Source of the DNA: Baylisascaris procyonis | Taxonomy: Eukaryota; Nematoda; Chromadorea; Rhabditida; Ascarididae | Assembly (NCBI GenBank): GCA_037389465.1 | Contig: JAZARR010000200.1 | Coordinates: 634,001 to 698,000 of the forward strand | Length of the DNA stretch: 64,000 bases | Reading direction: 5' to 3' | Part shown: positions 23,100 through 34,199 of the stretch, piece after piece | Numbering within the stretch: position 1 is the first letter of the stretch | Layout: every line of letters begins with the position of its first letter | The notes under the pieces: model-generated | Databases searched by the model: none | What the model saw: the letters and a program-made list of their open reading frames with translations, nothing else | Told to the model about the DNA's origin: nothing | Made by a program: the position numbers and the translations under genes

Positions 23100-23628
23100 G
23101 TGAGTGGTCGGGGTGGAGGTGGGTGGAGAAAAAACATTTTCCGCGGTGATGCTGAGGGGTGAGGAAGGAGCCTTCCTGGGAACGGGCTGTCTTCGCTTTC
23201 CTTCAGTTGTCTTGTAATCGCGTTTAATGACCCTCTGCAGTAATTCTTTTTATATCCCGAAGTGTGTGGGAAGATCTACGAAATCGGCAGCTTAGGTGGT
23301 CAATAGACTATGTGGCCGTTCATATAAATAGCCGGTTCGTAGCTGCTATACTACCTCGTCCCGTTGATAAAGGAAACCGTATTAGGATCATTGCTTACCT
23401 GTATATGTGCATCCATCTTACGTTTTAGATTTTATGTAAAAAGATTCAGCAGTCAGCTGCTGAAACGATCGGAACGGTGAATGAACGCGGAGACGTGTTT
23501 GTCTTTCATCCTCTTTTTTTTTTTTTTTTTTTTTTGTTCTTACGAAATCGGTTGAGTTGCAGGTTGAGCGGTTGTGTGAAGATTATATATGTAGCGAAAT
23601 CATCTTGTTCCTTTTCTTTTGGCTGCAG

Positions 23629-23762
23629 ACCCAGTTTTCGACAACTGTTTAGCTTTTCACAGTTCCTTTTTTTTGTTTATGGCTTTCTTCCATCTTCGAC
23701 CACAACGATTTCTTGCTTTTTTCGACATGGGTGAGGCGGTGGACATAAATAAACTTCGACTG
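23629..23762 (+). pseudogene. Gene Z exon 7, C1 copy
   Basis: Identical to 42935-43068 (DNCLAFHSS, LRPQRFLAFFDMGEAVDI). Splice sites are preserved. It is part of the 5'-truncated C1 duplicate. Confidence 0.6.
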
Positions 23763-24972
23763 GTACTCACTCAGTAGCTAATCTAAGCACTGTCGAGGGG
23801 CTGGATAACTCGAAAATACCCGCTGTGATTGGTATTGTGAGTTACAAGTTTATATCGCGTTGTCTTGTGCCATGCACCTTTCATGAAAGAGGGGAAATTG
23901 CATGTTTGTCTGTGAGCAAACTTCGCTGTTGTGCTACCGGTATCAATTCTGAATTATATGCGAGCATTGGGAGCTTAGAAGTGCATTGCCTTAGCGCCGT
24001 ATTCGTTGGATGGTTTGGCTGAGACATGATATTTTAGTTTTCAAAATCTCGGCTTCATTTCCAGGGATGGTTAGCCAACTGAGGTGCCACTGAAAAGCTC
24101 TTCTGATCGTATTTTCTGAGAGAATTAACGAAATGATTAGTGCAATTCGATTATGGAAGACTGCCAGTCAAAGGAAGGGTTTGTGTAGCAATATGAAAAT
24201 TCATCCAAGGAAAAACCTTAAAGGGTGGCAGGCAATGAACCAAGACTCTGTCAGCGGCTTGCATTTTGCAATAAATCACTCGGTTCAACTGTTTAGGTGC
24301 GAGAGTACAGATCCACAATAAGAGTATTCTTTTTCCTCCTTGCTTACAGTTTTTGACAATTCTTTTCTCCCTTAACTCTTGTTCTTTTAGAAACCGATGT
24401 TGTGACTACTTAACACAAATGTGACTTTTGGTTAGAATAACAGTAATGGATGGAATTTTTTTTTCAGTAAACTGTTTATTTAAAAAAAAGTTTATTTATT
24501 TTCACTGATTTCTCAAATTTGCCCCTCGTGATACTTGATTTTTTATTGAAGTCCCTTGTTTTTAGTTTATGCTCAACAGATGAGGCTATTTTTAAACGAA
24601 ATTTGATTTCTAATTAACACATATCTTAGGCGAGCCATTCATTTCTTTCTTTCATTTAGGCACTGTTGGCAGAGCATAGTCTTTTTTTTGGTATACAGCG
24701 ACCGCCTCGTTGAGTACATCGTTTCGCAAGTGGGTGCTGCTGCGATACTTTTGTTACATTTTGTTTTGCCTTCTTTCTCTCGAATAAGCATGTCATAGGA
24801 TAGTGACAATTTTTGTGCTGATGATCATCTAGTTGAATAGCATATCAGCTGAAATCTCATCCAATGAACCACCCAAATTTTCATCATAGAGCCAAGCATT
24901 ATTTGTTTATAATTGATGATAGTTCATTGGGTGCCATCATTTGTCAATGATATGACAATCACCGGGTAATTG

Positions 24973-25225
24973 CTTACTCTTCAGGCGATAAGGGCATTTA
25001 TTGAAAGAGAGCAAGTGCCCCTGAAGAAGCGAGGTACGCCATCGAGGAGAAAACGACTCGTAACCCTCCTCGACAGCAGCTGGAGTCCATTCATTGGGTG
25101 CCGGTTTGCGTTGCGAGGGTCGTTCGCTTTATCTATGATTCGATACCATCCCAGCTTCCGATGTTCAATGTCGTTGCTCTCACCAATGCGACAGAAGCAC
25201 AATTCGATCAGTTGCTTCAAGGATG
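24973..25225 (+). pseudogene. Exon retained only in C1
   Basis: After CTCTTCAG one frame reads ARYAIEEKTTRN, RQQLESIHWVPVCVARVVRF and SQLPMFNVVALTNATEAQFD, then CAG|GTTGGA. It has very protein-like composition but an in-frame TGA seven codons in. Another frame is fully open for 94 codons but is less protein-like. The C2 copy has lost this stretch through two deletions. It may be a further exon of gene Z or of the cadherin-like gene. Family unknown. Confidence 0.35.
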
Positions 25226-25473
25226 CAGGTTGGATTTATATTTGGTTTAATTAGATTTTCATGTTATGTTGAGGCCTGATCTGCAAAAGAAGAAATGATT
25301 TAGGGTCTTGTATGTCCATTCAACGTGGGAGTAGTTTTTCATCGTTTCTCTCGTTGGGTGATTTGCAATCCATATATCTGGCCCCTGCTTTCTGATTTCC
25401 TAAAAAAATTTTTTTTGGATTATATTTACAATTAACCACTTAACAGGTTGCCAGAGAAAGATCACTTTTTAAA

Positions 25474-26715
25474 TGTGGTTACGCCTTTTTATTTTGTGAG
25501 TGGGGTTTTATCTGTATCTTATTATCCTTTTTTTAAGGAGTGATGGATACTATTGCTGTTAATAATTTTTATTATAATGTTTATTGTTTGATATTTGTTT
25601 GAGTTATTTTTGTTTTAATTTTTTAAAATGAATTTTGAGAGGTGTTTTTTGAGTTTTTCGGTTTCTCTGAGTAAGGTTCAGTGATTATTCTTGTTTTATT
25701 TGATCTTTTTTAGGTGGTAACGTTTAATATTTATTTTAATTTCGTTGGAGTTTATTGCTACAAGGTTATTTATTTTGTTTTCTAGTAATTTAAGTGAGAT
25801 GTTTTTTTTTTTCATTTTATGTTTTTATTTTATGTGTTTTAGTGTTATTTCTAGCGTTTTAGGTGTAGTATTTATAGTTGGTAATGTTGAGTTTATGGAT
25901 GAGATTTGTGTTTGTTTTAACCAGGTTTAAGTTAAGTTTAGGCTATTGGTCTCTTCAAAAACAAAAATTTTGTTCTATAGAGATGTCAGTATAATTTTTT
26001 GTATATTTGTCTTTCGAAGAGGTCTTTTATCCTGTTTAAGGTCTATTTATAAGTTATACTTATAAGGGTATAAAACTTGACTATAGTTTTAGGTAGTGTT
26101 GTAATGATGTGTTATCTGCCTTGGATTCATTAAAGAGGCGGTAAGTTTTTACGTTGGCATTTTGTTCTTTTATATAAATTTTGTTCCAGGATAATCGTCT
26201 AGATTTTATAAACTTGAACACTAATTGGCGTTGGTTTAGGGTTTTATTTTTTATCTTGTTTTTTAGGGTTAAATCGGAAATTTTTATTAATAATGCCTTA
26301 ACCTTTAAGATTTGGTGAATAAGTCAAATTAGTACCTGATTAAACAGTAATTAAAGGAGAAGGAGTAAAGTTGTGTTTAAACTGTAAGAGGATTGGCAGG
26401 TTTTTAAATTATCTTTTGAGATAGAGTAGTAATTGAGAGCCCTCATCGATAGCTTCTACTATAGGCACATGTATGGTCGTTTATTTTATTCTTAAGAATT
26501 GTAATTTTAGATGAATCGTTTTCCGTTAAAATAAATAGATATTTGGTGTGTGTAAAAGATTTTAATTTGACCTGCAGTATATTATTTTGTGGATATTCCT
26601 TTAGTAAGGAATTGAAGATATAAAAGACACAAGTTTCTTTTTATGTGGGGCTGAAGTTTATTTAAAAACGTTACAAATCATCCATCAATTATCTCTGGAG
26701 GAGTAAGCTCCCTCC
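25474..26715 (+). pseudogene. Older NUMT in C1: nad6 3' end, nad4L, trnW, trnE, partial rrnS
   Basis: The order is mitochondrial. The nad6 C-terminal part begins VVTPFYFV. nad4L includes [14 protein letters not shown] trnW has an inserted, damaged anticodon stem and trnE follows. Then comes 12S rRNA with a degraded form of the conserved nematode GTTCCAGAATAATCGGCTA motif (here ..ccaggataatcgtct) and ACAAATCATCCATCAA near the 3' end. It stops at gagtaagct, before the rRNA end. C2 has the same insert with the same ends, so it predates the block C duplication. Confidence 0.92.
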
Positions 26716-26830
26716 TCCGGTTAAATATTGTTCGCTAAGTTGATACGAAACAGCAAAAGAGGTGATTTTTGTTCATCAGATAGAACTTATTCTTACCTCA
26801 TTGAGAATGAAAGGATTTTATTGGAGACTG

Positions 26831-26938
26831 GTGCCTGCCAGTAGTTTACAGGAGGCCCATCTCCTCCACCCCCCCCCATCTCCATCTCACCCCAACGCCT
26901 TCCTTCTCCCTTTCTTCGTTGCCTACTGGCAGGCATTA
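26831..26938. repeat. Inverted repeat flanking a C-rich segment
   Basis: tgcctgccagtag and ctactggcaggca are exact reverse complements about 80 bp apart, enclosing a CCCCCCC-rich stretch just upstream of the cadherin-like exon. The same pair occurs in C2 (about 45211-45318). Confidence 0.7.
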
Positions 26939-26975
26939 TTCCTTAAAATTGCAAGCTGTATGCTGTGGTTTGCAG

Positions 26976-27130
26976 GACGTAAATGACAACGCGATTAGAT
27001 GTCCGCAGATGCGCACCCTCTTGATTATGGAAGAAGAACCACCGTACAGCATTGTGGGAGTGCCGAATTCGATCGACAGAGACGCCGGCCTCAACGGACC
27101 TGAACGGATGGAATGGGGATTTGACTTGGC
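26976..27130 (+). CDS. Cadherin-like exon (C1 copy, open)
   Basis: Following TTTGCAG the frame reads DVNDNAIRCPQM, then MEEEPPYSIVGVPNSIDRDA and GLNGPERMEWGF, ending at GCGG|GTAAGA. DVNDN is the calcium-binding linker between extracellular cadherin repeats, and the next repeat's E-x-P-x-x-x-V-G-V and D-x-D-x-G-x-NG motifs follow in the right order. Cadherins mediate calcium-dependent adhesion at the cell surface. The usual AP-x-F after DVNDN is replaced by AIRCP. No second cadherin exon is visible in the window, so it is a fragment of a larger gene or a stray copy. Confidence 0.6.
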
Positions 27131-27390
27131 GGGTAAGAGTTATCCAGTGTTTAGTTGCTCCCCTATTGAACATGAAAGTCAAAGATGGAGGGAGTCAAAT
27201 GTTGTGACATATCTGAATGTCAAGATGGTTGTTGATTACATAATCTTTTTGTCAGGATCATATATATATTTCACTGACAGGCTCTTCTCCTTCTTTTTCT
27301 TTCTCATTCGGTATTCTGTCTTTTCACGGCCTTTCTTATTGTATCCGCGTGCAGAGAGTTTTACCGATAGCAATGGATACTGTTTGCTTT

Positions 27391-27501
<111 letters not shown>

Positions 27502-28545
27502 AACAACGATACTATCCGAAGGTCGACTAGAGTCTCCGATGACCGATGAAGTATGACATAATCAGGGTGGAATAAGAGGGCTTTTGAGATAGCGTTAAGC
27601 AAGAGCAAGAGGAGAAACTTTCGGATAGAATATTAGAATAATCGATTTTGACTATAATAATTATTAAATATTCCCATGTGCTATATTTTTTATTTATTTT
27701 CTTTTTTATTGTTTTCTATTTTAGTGTAGTATTCCTTTAATTGTTAGTTAGGATGCTGACGTAGCGCAGTTGCCTATTGATATATAATCATGCCCTTCCC
27801 CTACTCGAAGAGGTATAACCATAACTTCATTTCAAAAGGTGTTGGGGATTTTCTTACTGCCCTTTTGTCATCTTTGAAGAGCAGAAAGTGCGTTTTCCAA
27901 TTAAATAGAATCAACTGATTTCACAGTGAAGAATTTAGAGGATGAATCTTTTTCATCGAAATTTCCACTTCATAAATGGGAGAGAGGTGATTTTCATTTC
28001 CCACCCACCCATTTCCTTAATATTCCGTCTCGGTTCCCTTATATTTCATGTTGCTAAAAGTTGTCTTTTTCTTTCAATTTTATCATCGCATTTTTTTTTA
28101 TCGCCCATTCCAATTTTCTGTAAGGGAAGTGTTTCACTTGTTTGTGAATGTTCATTTTTGTTTTATGTATTAATCAATTAACTCATATAGATGACGTCAT
28201 ATTTGTCTATTGTGAAGCTTGAATGTTCGGTTATTGGTACTCATTTCTTCGTGATAAACAAATATGATATGAATTGTATTCGCGATTTCAAAGAATAACA
28301 TCACTTAACACTTACAAAGAATCACAGTCAGTAATACTTAGGAGGTATCGTTCAAGGAAAGAAATCTCGACTTATGCCACAGAGACATAAATTTATTTAT
28401 TTTTTCAGGGGTTTAAGAGTGAAATCGTTAATTCTTTCAGAACGCAAATTTCACCTCTCAAATATGCAAATTTAAAATTTTTTATGAGAGTATTCTTCAA
28501 AAAATATTAGATAAAAATGGAATATTTTATATTCAAAGTATTGTA

Positions 28546-28577
28546 GACTTACCTACAATATTTTGTAGGTAAGTCTA
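28546..28577. repeat. Perfect 14-bp stem hairpin, only in C1
   Basis: The arm agacttacctacaa is followed by TATT and its exact reverse complement. C2 has only the right part (gtaagtctattt) at the matching place near 46950, so the left arm was added, or lost in C2, after the duplication. Confidence 0.85.
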
Positions 28578-28782
28578 TTTAAAACTGATGGAGTTTGGAA
28601 AGGAAAAGGGAGGGAAGGAAGTATTGTGACATGAATTTTCATTTAGTGGTCAAAAGAGGGGCATAATGCATGTCCCGTAGAAGAGTGTTGTTGAATGTAT
28701 GCGTTAAAACGTGGCCACCTCTATCGATGCAGTATACATTACGCGTGCGTGTGTAACCCATGGCGGCTACACATTTCGTATC

Positions 28783-29188
28783 CCGTTGTAATATTAAGAA
28801 GTAGTGACCGTTGTAATATTAAGTAGTGACCGTTGTAATGTTAAGTAGTGACCGTTGTAATATTAAGTAGTGGCCGTTGTAATATTAAGTAGTGACCGTT
28901 GTAATATTAAGAAGTAGTGACCGTTGTAATATTAAGTAGTGACCGTTGTAATATTAAAGCAGTGACCACTATAATATTAAGTAGTGGCCGTTGTAATATT
29001 AAGTAGTGACCGTTGTAATATTAAGAAGTAGTGACCGTTGTAATGTTAAGTAGTGACCATTGTAATATTAAGAAGTAGTGACCGTTGTAATATTAAGTAG
29101 TGACCGTTGTAATGTTAAGTAGTGACCGTTGTAATATTAAGTAGTGGCCGTTGTAATATTAAGTAGTGGCCGTTGTAATATTAAATTA
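28783..29188. repeat. 22-bp minisatellite at the right edge of block C1
   Basis: About 18 units of tagtgaccgttgtaatatta with occasional 3-bp insertions (gaa before gtagtg), giving a mix of 22- and 25-bp units. It starts where C1/C2 similarity ends, and C2 has no trace of it. Confidence 0.95.
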
Positions 29189-29189
29189 T

Positions 29190-31176
29190 ATTAAAATATA
29201 ACTTTTGTATATATTACATTAGTAGCTGTTAACGGGGGGGGGGGGGAGGAGGGATTATTGGGAACAGTTTCCATTGATTATAATTCACGGACCACCTTAG
29301 GTGTCGCCTTTTTGCTGCTTGTCACTTATAGAAATAAAATGCTAATGTTGCAATTTTTAGGTTGAAGATAGGTATAAAATTTACCCAGGACTATAGTGAG
29401 ATGCAATCTTATTCCTAAGGGTTTCGGTACTGTCATTATTCTGATATCATATATGCTAGAACTCAGACACTTTTGAGTGGTGCCAGAACGGTGACACCGG
29501 ATAGTGACAGATGATCCGATGCACACATTCAATTTTTTTCCGATGCAATTTTTCAACACGGAGATTGTTGATATAATGGTGTGTTTACTATGAAACTTTT
29601 TTGCAGATCAATTTTGCAGTTAGGTGTAATCATCATTTTAGACGCTAAAAATTATTGAAATCCACTGCGTTGCATGCCAATGTTCTATTTTACTTCGGTT
29701 TGAGAAACAAAAGGAGACTCTTATTTACTGCTCACTCTTATTTGATGTTGGATGAGGAAATAGGAAGTGCTTGGTGATTGGACTTTTAAATAAATTGAAC
29801 GAAAAACAGTATTCGGATTCCCTTTTTGGGGGGATGAGAATGAATTAGGTGAAATGAATGATAAAATTTATTTGCAGATTGTAGGTAGGCTTTCTTTCAG
29901 GCTTCATGCGGGAAACTTAGATGAGGGATTGCATTCGTCGTGGTGTAAATCAAGAGTTATCATTTTTCAACAGAAAGAATGCACATTAAAATTAAGCGAA
30001 TGTGAAACCGTTTAAAACTTTTGTATTTCAAGCATAAATCTGCAGACTTTTCTTCCTCATCCATTTTTTTGTCATTGTTGAGACCGGATTACAGCCGCAC
30101 GATTCGATGCACCTTTTTTTCTTTTTTTCTAAGGGGACCTTATATATTAGTCCGATTTAAGAAGGGAAACCAGTCAATCGATTGCTGATGGAAGGGCCGA
30201 TTCGCGGGAAGCAATGAAGGAATTGCGCAAATCGAACAAGTGATCAACGCAATGCAATATTATCGCCGATACGGACATTCCAATTGCGTCATTTCATCTT
30301 TATATTCAGGTGAGTGATTCAACTTATATCGATCTAGCATTATTGCTAAGCTTTTTATTGTTTTCGTTAATCGCCTGCACCCTCTCCACCCACTGATTTT
30401 TCAGGTAGGATTGGTCCTTATTACAGTCCGTTCATTTCCTTGTGGATAATTCACAAACTTTATTTAGCTTGCTTCCTTTTGCTGTTTGAAAACCTCGATG
30501 AAGCTCTTTTTTCTGAAGACCCTCCCTCTTCCCCCTTCCTCCCTCTTCCTCCCCCTCTGCTTCTCTCTCGGTTGCAATGAACAGCGGTTGGCATTGAATT
30601 TTCTAGCTGCATTTGAGCGTTGTGCACTTGCAAAGGGGAATATATATAACAAGTTCTACCTGCTGTTGGACCGATTAAATATTAGGAGCACATTGGAGAT
30701 CCCAACTCGATTATGTAATTTCCATTCAATTCTCGTATAATGATGGTTTGCATGCTATGAATGGTCGCCTTTATTAGTAACTCGTGAAGGGGCCCTTTGA
30801 ATATTAACTTAGAAACGCCGTTTTATGATATCTTCGTCTATAATTTTTCTTTAATGAAGTTCAAATGAATTCATAGGTGGGAATCTTTTCACTAAGCAGA
30901 CTCTTAATGAGATTTTGTCAGTGCTTTCATCCATAATGGGAAAGGGAGGTTTTCATTTACAAATCGAATGTGAGGGAGAGGATGTGAAGGAGTGAGATGA
31001 AGGCCTAAATAAATTTGTCGTCATGCTAGATTCGTCAACTAAGCTCTCTCTTTATTTGCTGAAGATTGCTGATCAGAGGGCTGTTTGCATAATCTCTATG
31101 AATCGTGTTCTGTCATGTTATTGTATATTTCTAAAATGCAACCGATACATGGAATCTTATGTGAGGGCCGTCTGGG
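29190..31176. other. Intergenic or 5' region of gene Z
   Basis: Contains a 12-base G run (29234), the second 90-bp dispersed repeat (29568-29655) and a doubtful exon near 30165-30309 with in-frame TGA and a CAG|GTGAGT donor. Otherwise nothing recognisable. Confidence 0.4.
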
Positions 31177-31225
31177 ATGGATCTGTTTAGTGAACGACTT
31201 GCAAACGTGTCGCGCTACGATGGCG
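31177..31225 (+). CDS. Gene Z exon 1 (start codon), unidentified protein
   Basis: ATG opens a frame reading MDLFSERLANVSRYDG, ending in phase 1 at GGCG|GTGACT. The phase fits exon 2 (G+CC = Ala). The upstream frame is closed by a TGA shortly before, which supports this ATG as the start. A longer frame through the same region (31085-31459) is out of phase with exon 2 and is rejected. Confidence 0.5.
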
Positions 31226-31545
31226 GTGACTGAGAATACGCACAGTAGAGGGAAATCCCATCATTTTTGGCCAGGTTCTATTTGTCTATATTCTTTTTTG
31301 CTTCATTATAAGGATAAGATATGCACCGAAGAGGGGAGAGAGTGGGAGGAATTCGTGAAGAGCGATGAGAGAGGGGTGGGCAGCAGTACAAAAAAGCTGG
31401 CCAAACATATCGTGTGTTATTGCTGCCAGTCCTTCCGGAAATTTCGACCGATTCAATAAATATTTTCGCGGGATTTTATGCTACCGAGGGCTAATGAATT
31501 TGCAAAATGGTGGAGTCACTTATCTCAGATAAGTCTGTAATTTAG

Positions 31546-31774
31546 CCGAAGCATTATATAAACCTAATGGTTTAACTAGCATCCTGCTGGACGTATCGAA
31601 ACTACGACGCGTTGACTTGCGAGAGCTGGAGCGACGAAGCGACAGAAAAGGACGTCGTAGAGAGATGTGCGACGAGGAGGTAGTCGTTTCGGAGAGTGAA
31701 ATCGATGTGGGAAACGGATTCATCGAATCCGATGGCCATGATTTGGGCAATGCGACCGTCAAATGGATCAGAAG
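31546..31774 (+). CDS. Gene Z exon 2
   Basis: 229 nt between GTAATTTAG and AAG|GTGAGC. It reads EALYKPNGLTSILLDVSKLR, a basic run (ERRSDRKGRRRE), an acidic stretch (CDEEVVVSESEIDVG), then HDLGNATVKWIR. The charged central part is probably a flexible linker. It ends in phase 2, and its partner exon lies 5.85 kb downstream beyond a NUMT. Confidence 0.65.
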
Positions 31775-31869
31775 GTGAGCAGTATTCTTTCAAACTGAAT
31801 TGCTCTTCCTTTGGTCTTTATGAGATATAACATTTTTTGAATGAGTATTTTTTCTAGAAAAAAAAATAC

Positions 31870-33234
31870 ATTGTTTTAGTTTTAACGAGGGTTTTTCTTC
31901 GTTAGTTTTTTGGGTAATTTTTGGGTAAAAATATTTATTTTTATGATTGAATTTTGGGAATTTGAATGAGATAGATTCAGTTGGGTAAATGTTGGTTAGT
32001 TGAGATTTATTGGGTATTTCTAGGTTTTTTTTAGCTTTGTTTTATAATAATTGGGATAGTTGCAGAGGGGCTATGAATACTGTTTTAACTAATCGTTTAG
32101 GTGATTTTTTTCTTTTTGTTTTTTTTCAAGAGCTGTTTTTAGTGAGTATTATTTTTTGAGGTTGTCTATGTTTTGTTGAGTGTCGTCTTTGATACTTTTG
32201 TTGGGTTCTTTTACTAAGAGGGCCCAGTTTACTTTTAGGGGGTGGTTGCCTAAGGCTATAAGGGCTCCTACGCCTATTAGTTCTCCTGTGCATAGAAGGA
32301 CTGGTTACGGCTGGTTTGGTTTTAGTTATGAATTTTTCTGAAATTGTTTTTAATAAAGATGTGATTATGATTGTTGTGATTGTTGGTATTTTTACTGTTT
32401 TTTTCTAGTATGGCGGCTTTTGTAGAGGAGGATTTAAAGAAGGTTGTGGCTTTGAGTACCCTTTCTCAAATGGGGTTTTCTATACTAACGGTGGGTATTG
32501 GTTTGAGTTTTGTTTCTTTTATTCATTTGTTAAGTCATGCTCTTTTTAAGAGTTGTCTTTTTATGCAGGTGGGGTATTTAATTCACTGTTCTTTGGGTCA
32601 GCAAGATGGTCGTAATTATAGTAATTTGGGTAATTTGCCCTCTTTTATTCAGTGTGGCTTGGTGTTTTCTAGCGGCGCTGTTAGAAAGGATTATATTTTG
32701 GAGTTTTTTTTTCTAATTTTTTTATGAGTATTTTTGCTTGTATATTTTTTTTCTGTTTTTTAAACTTTTGGTTACAGGTATCGTTTGTGGAAATGTTTTT
32801 TTATGAGTTTTAGTCGTTCTGTTTTTCATTTTAGTAATGGAGTTGTTATAAACTTTTTGAGTTTGTTGTTAATTTTGTTTTCTATTTTTTTTTTATTTGA
32901 TGAATAAATTTTAATTTGTTGTGTATTCCTAGTCTTTTTTTATATGTTGACTTTTTTGCTCCTTTGTTTTTTGTTATTATGATGATTATGGTGGTTTTTT
33001 TGTGTTAAATTGTTGTTGAAGGAGTTTGTATATAAGTTTTTGGTTGATTTCTTCGCCAAGGATTGAGTGTATGGTTTAAAAAATTATAAGTTTTTTGATT
33101 TATTTTTGGGTGGTGTAAATTCTGCTGGTGTAACCTTTTTTTCTTTTACTGGTTTTTGGGGTAACAGTTATATGAAGAGGTTGTATTTTAATTCTGTTGT
33201 GGTTGTTTTAGTTTTATTTTTTTTTTTTTTTTAG
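31870..33234 (+). pseudogene. nad5: NUMT: nad5 (5'-truncated, frameshifted)
   Basis: Matches nematode NADH dehydrogenase subunit 5 in the mitochondrial code: MNTVLTNRLGDFF near 32070, then a long open part with FVEEDLKKVVALSTLSQMGF and HLLSHALFKSCLFMQVGYLI at 32400-32700. The first third of the gene is missing and frameshifts occur on both sides of the open part. It ends at TAG (33232), directly before trnA as in C. elegans. Confidence 0.93.
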
Positions 33235-33237
33235 TTT

Positions 33238-33296
33238 GGGGTTGTATTTTAAGTTTAAAATATGCGCTTTGCAAGCGCATGATCTGGGCTCTACAG
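33238..33296 (+). tRNA. trnA: NUMT: mitochondrial tRNA-Ala (TGC)
   Basis: Anticodon stem tgcgc/gcgca with 7-nt loop TTTGCAA (anticodon 33270-33272). The TV-replacement architecture is typical of nematode mitochondria. It lies between nad5 and trnP. It is a nuclear copy, so function is unlikely. Confidence 0.8.
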
Positions 33297-33353
33297 TAGG
33301 TAGTTTATTATTAAAATATAGTATTTGGGTTACTATGAATTTTTACTGATAAA
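33297..33353 (+). tRNA. trnP: NUMT: mitochondrial tRNA-Pro (TGG)
   Basis: Stem tagta/tacta around loop TTTGGGT (anticodon 33326-33328). It directly follows trnA. In C. elegans the AT-rich control region separates these two genes; here nothing does. Confidence 0.75.
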
Positions 33354-33405
33354 CTTTTAGTTTAATTTAGAATTCCTCGCTTACAATGAGAAGGTTGTTA
33401 AGTTT
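33351..33405 (+). tRNA. trnV: NUMT: mitochondrial tRNA-Val (TAC)
   Basis: Loop CTTACAA in a ctcg/tgag stem (anticodon 33382-33384), between trnP and nad6 as in chromadorean mitochondria. Confidence 0.7.
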
Positions 33406-33848
33406 TTTGTTGGATAGGTTTTTCTTTTTGGCTACTGTTAGTTGTGTTTTAAGTAATATTAATATTGACCCTATAAAAAGCAGTTTTTTTTTTTTAAATT
33501 TTTTCTTTTTTAATGATTATGCCTTTGATCTCTTTTTTTTTACATGTTTGGTTTTCTTATTTTATTTGTTTGTTGTTTTTGAGTGGTATTTTTGTGATTT
33601 TGGTTTATTTTTCTAGTTTGTCTAAGATTAATTATGTTACAACTCCTTTTTATTTTGTAGGGGTGGGGGGGGGGGGTTGTCTGTGTTTTTTTAATCCTTT
33701 TTTATGTAGTAGTGGATGCTGTTACTGTTAATAATTTTTATTATAGTGTTTATTGGGTATTGTTGGTTTGGGTTATTTTTGTTCTAATTTTTTTATAAAT
33801 TTTACGGGGTATTTCTTAAGTTTTTCAGGTGCTTTGCGTAAAGTTTAG
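33395..33848 (+). pseudogene. nad6: NUMT: nad6 with frameshifts and expanded G run
   Basis: The first part reads MDPMKSSFFF in the mitochondrial code. After a frameshift in a T run near 33515 it continues as HVWFSYFICLLFLSGIFVIL and SSLSKINYVTTPFYFV. A 12-G run at 33662 breaks the frame again, and it ends ..FSGALRKV with TAG. Close to C. elegans ND6 in the middle section. Confidence 0.9.
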
Positions 33849-34080
33849 TGATTATTTTTATTTTTATTAGATTTTTATCATTATTTAAGTGGCAACGTTT
33901 AATGTTTATTTTAATTTCATTAGAGTTTATTGTTATGAGGTTGTTTATTTTGTTTTCTAGTAGTTTGAAGGAGATGATGTTTTTTACTTTATATGTTTTA
34001 GTGTTATTTCAAGTGTTTTAGGTATAGTAGTAATGGTTGGTAATGTTAAGTTTTATGGGAGGGATTTGTGTTTGTTTTAA
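33849..34080 (+). pseudogene. nad4L: NUMT: nad4L
   Basis: Reads [20 protein letters not shown], then [17 protein letters not shown] after a small frame slip, and ends ..SDLCLF before TAA at 34078. Order and sequence match nematode ND4L. It directly follows nad6. Confidence 0.9.
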
Positions 34081-34137
34081 ACAGATTTAAGTTAAGTTTA
34101 AACTCTTGGTTTTCAAAACCAAAAATTTTGTTCTGTA
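34081..34137 (+). tRNA. trnW: NUMT: mitochondrial tRNA-Trp (TCA)
   Basis: Stem ttggt/accaa with loop TTTCAAA (anticodon 34113-34115); acceptor halves acagat and ttctgt. The TCA anticodon reads TGA as Trp, in line with the code used by the flanking NUMT genes. Confidence 0.8.
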
Positions 34138-34199
34138 GAGATTATAGTATAATTGCTTGTATATTTCTGTTTCGAAGAAAAGGTTTTTATCTTATTTTA
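34138..34199 (+). tRNA. trnE: NUMT: mitochondrial tRNA-Glu (TTC)
   Basis: Loop GTTTCGA in a ttct/agaa stem (anticodon 34171-34173), in its standard place between trnW and rrnS. Confidence 0.7.

Noticed and set aside
25680..26710. Possibility that the region is live mitochondrial DNA or a mitochondrial contig
   Set aside because: Nuclear exons and duplicated nuclear flanks surround it on both sides, the same end points recur in C1 and C2, and the genes are partial and damaged.
30165..30309. Exon-like stretch ending in CAG|GTGAGT (ADGRADSREAMKELRKSNK, then TGA, then NIIADTDIPIASFHLYIQ)
   Set aside because: An in-frame TGA splits it, the acceptor is weak and no neighbouring exon fits. It may be a pseudo-exon, but I cannot support it.
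31085..31459. 124-codon + strand open frame
   Set aside because: It runs straight through a GCG|GTGACT donor and is out of phase with gene Z exon 2. The overlapping frame starting at ATG 31177 fits.
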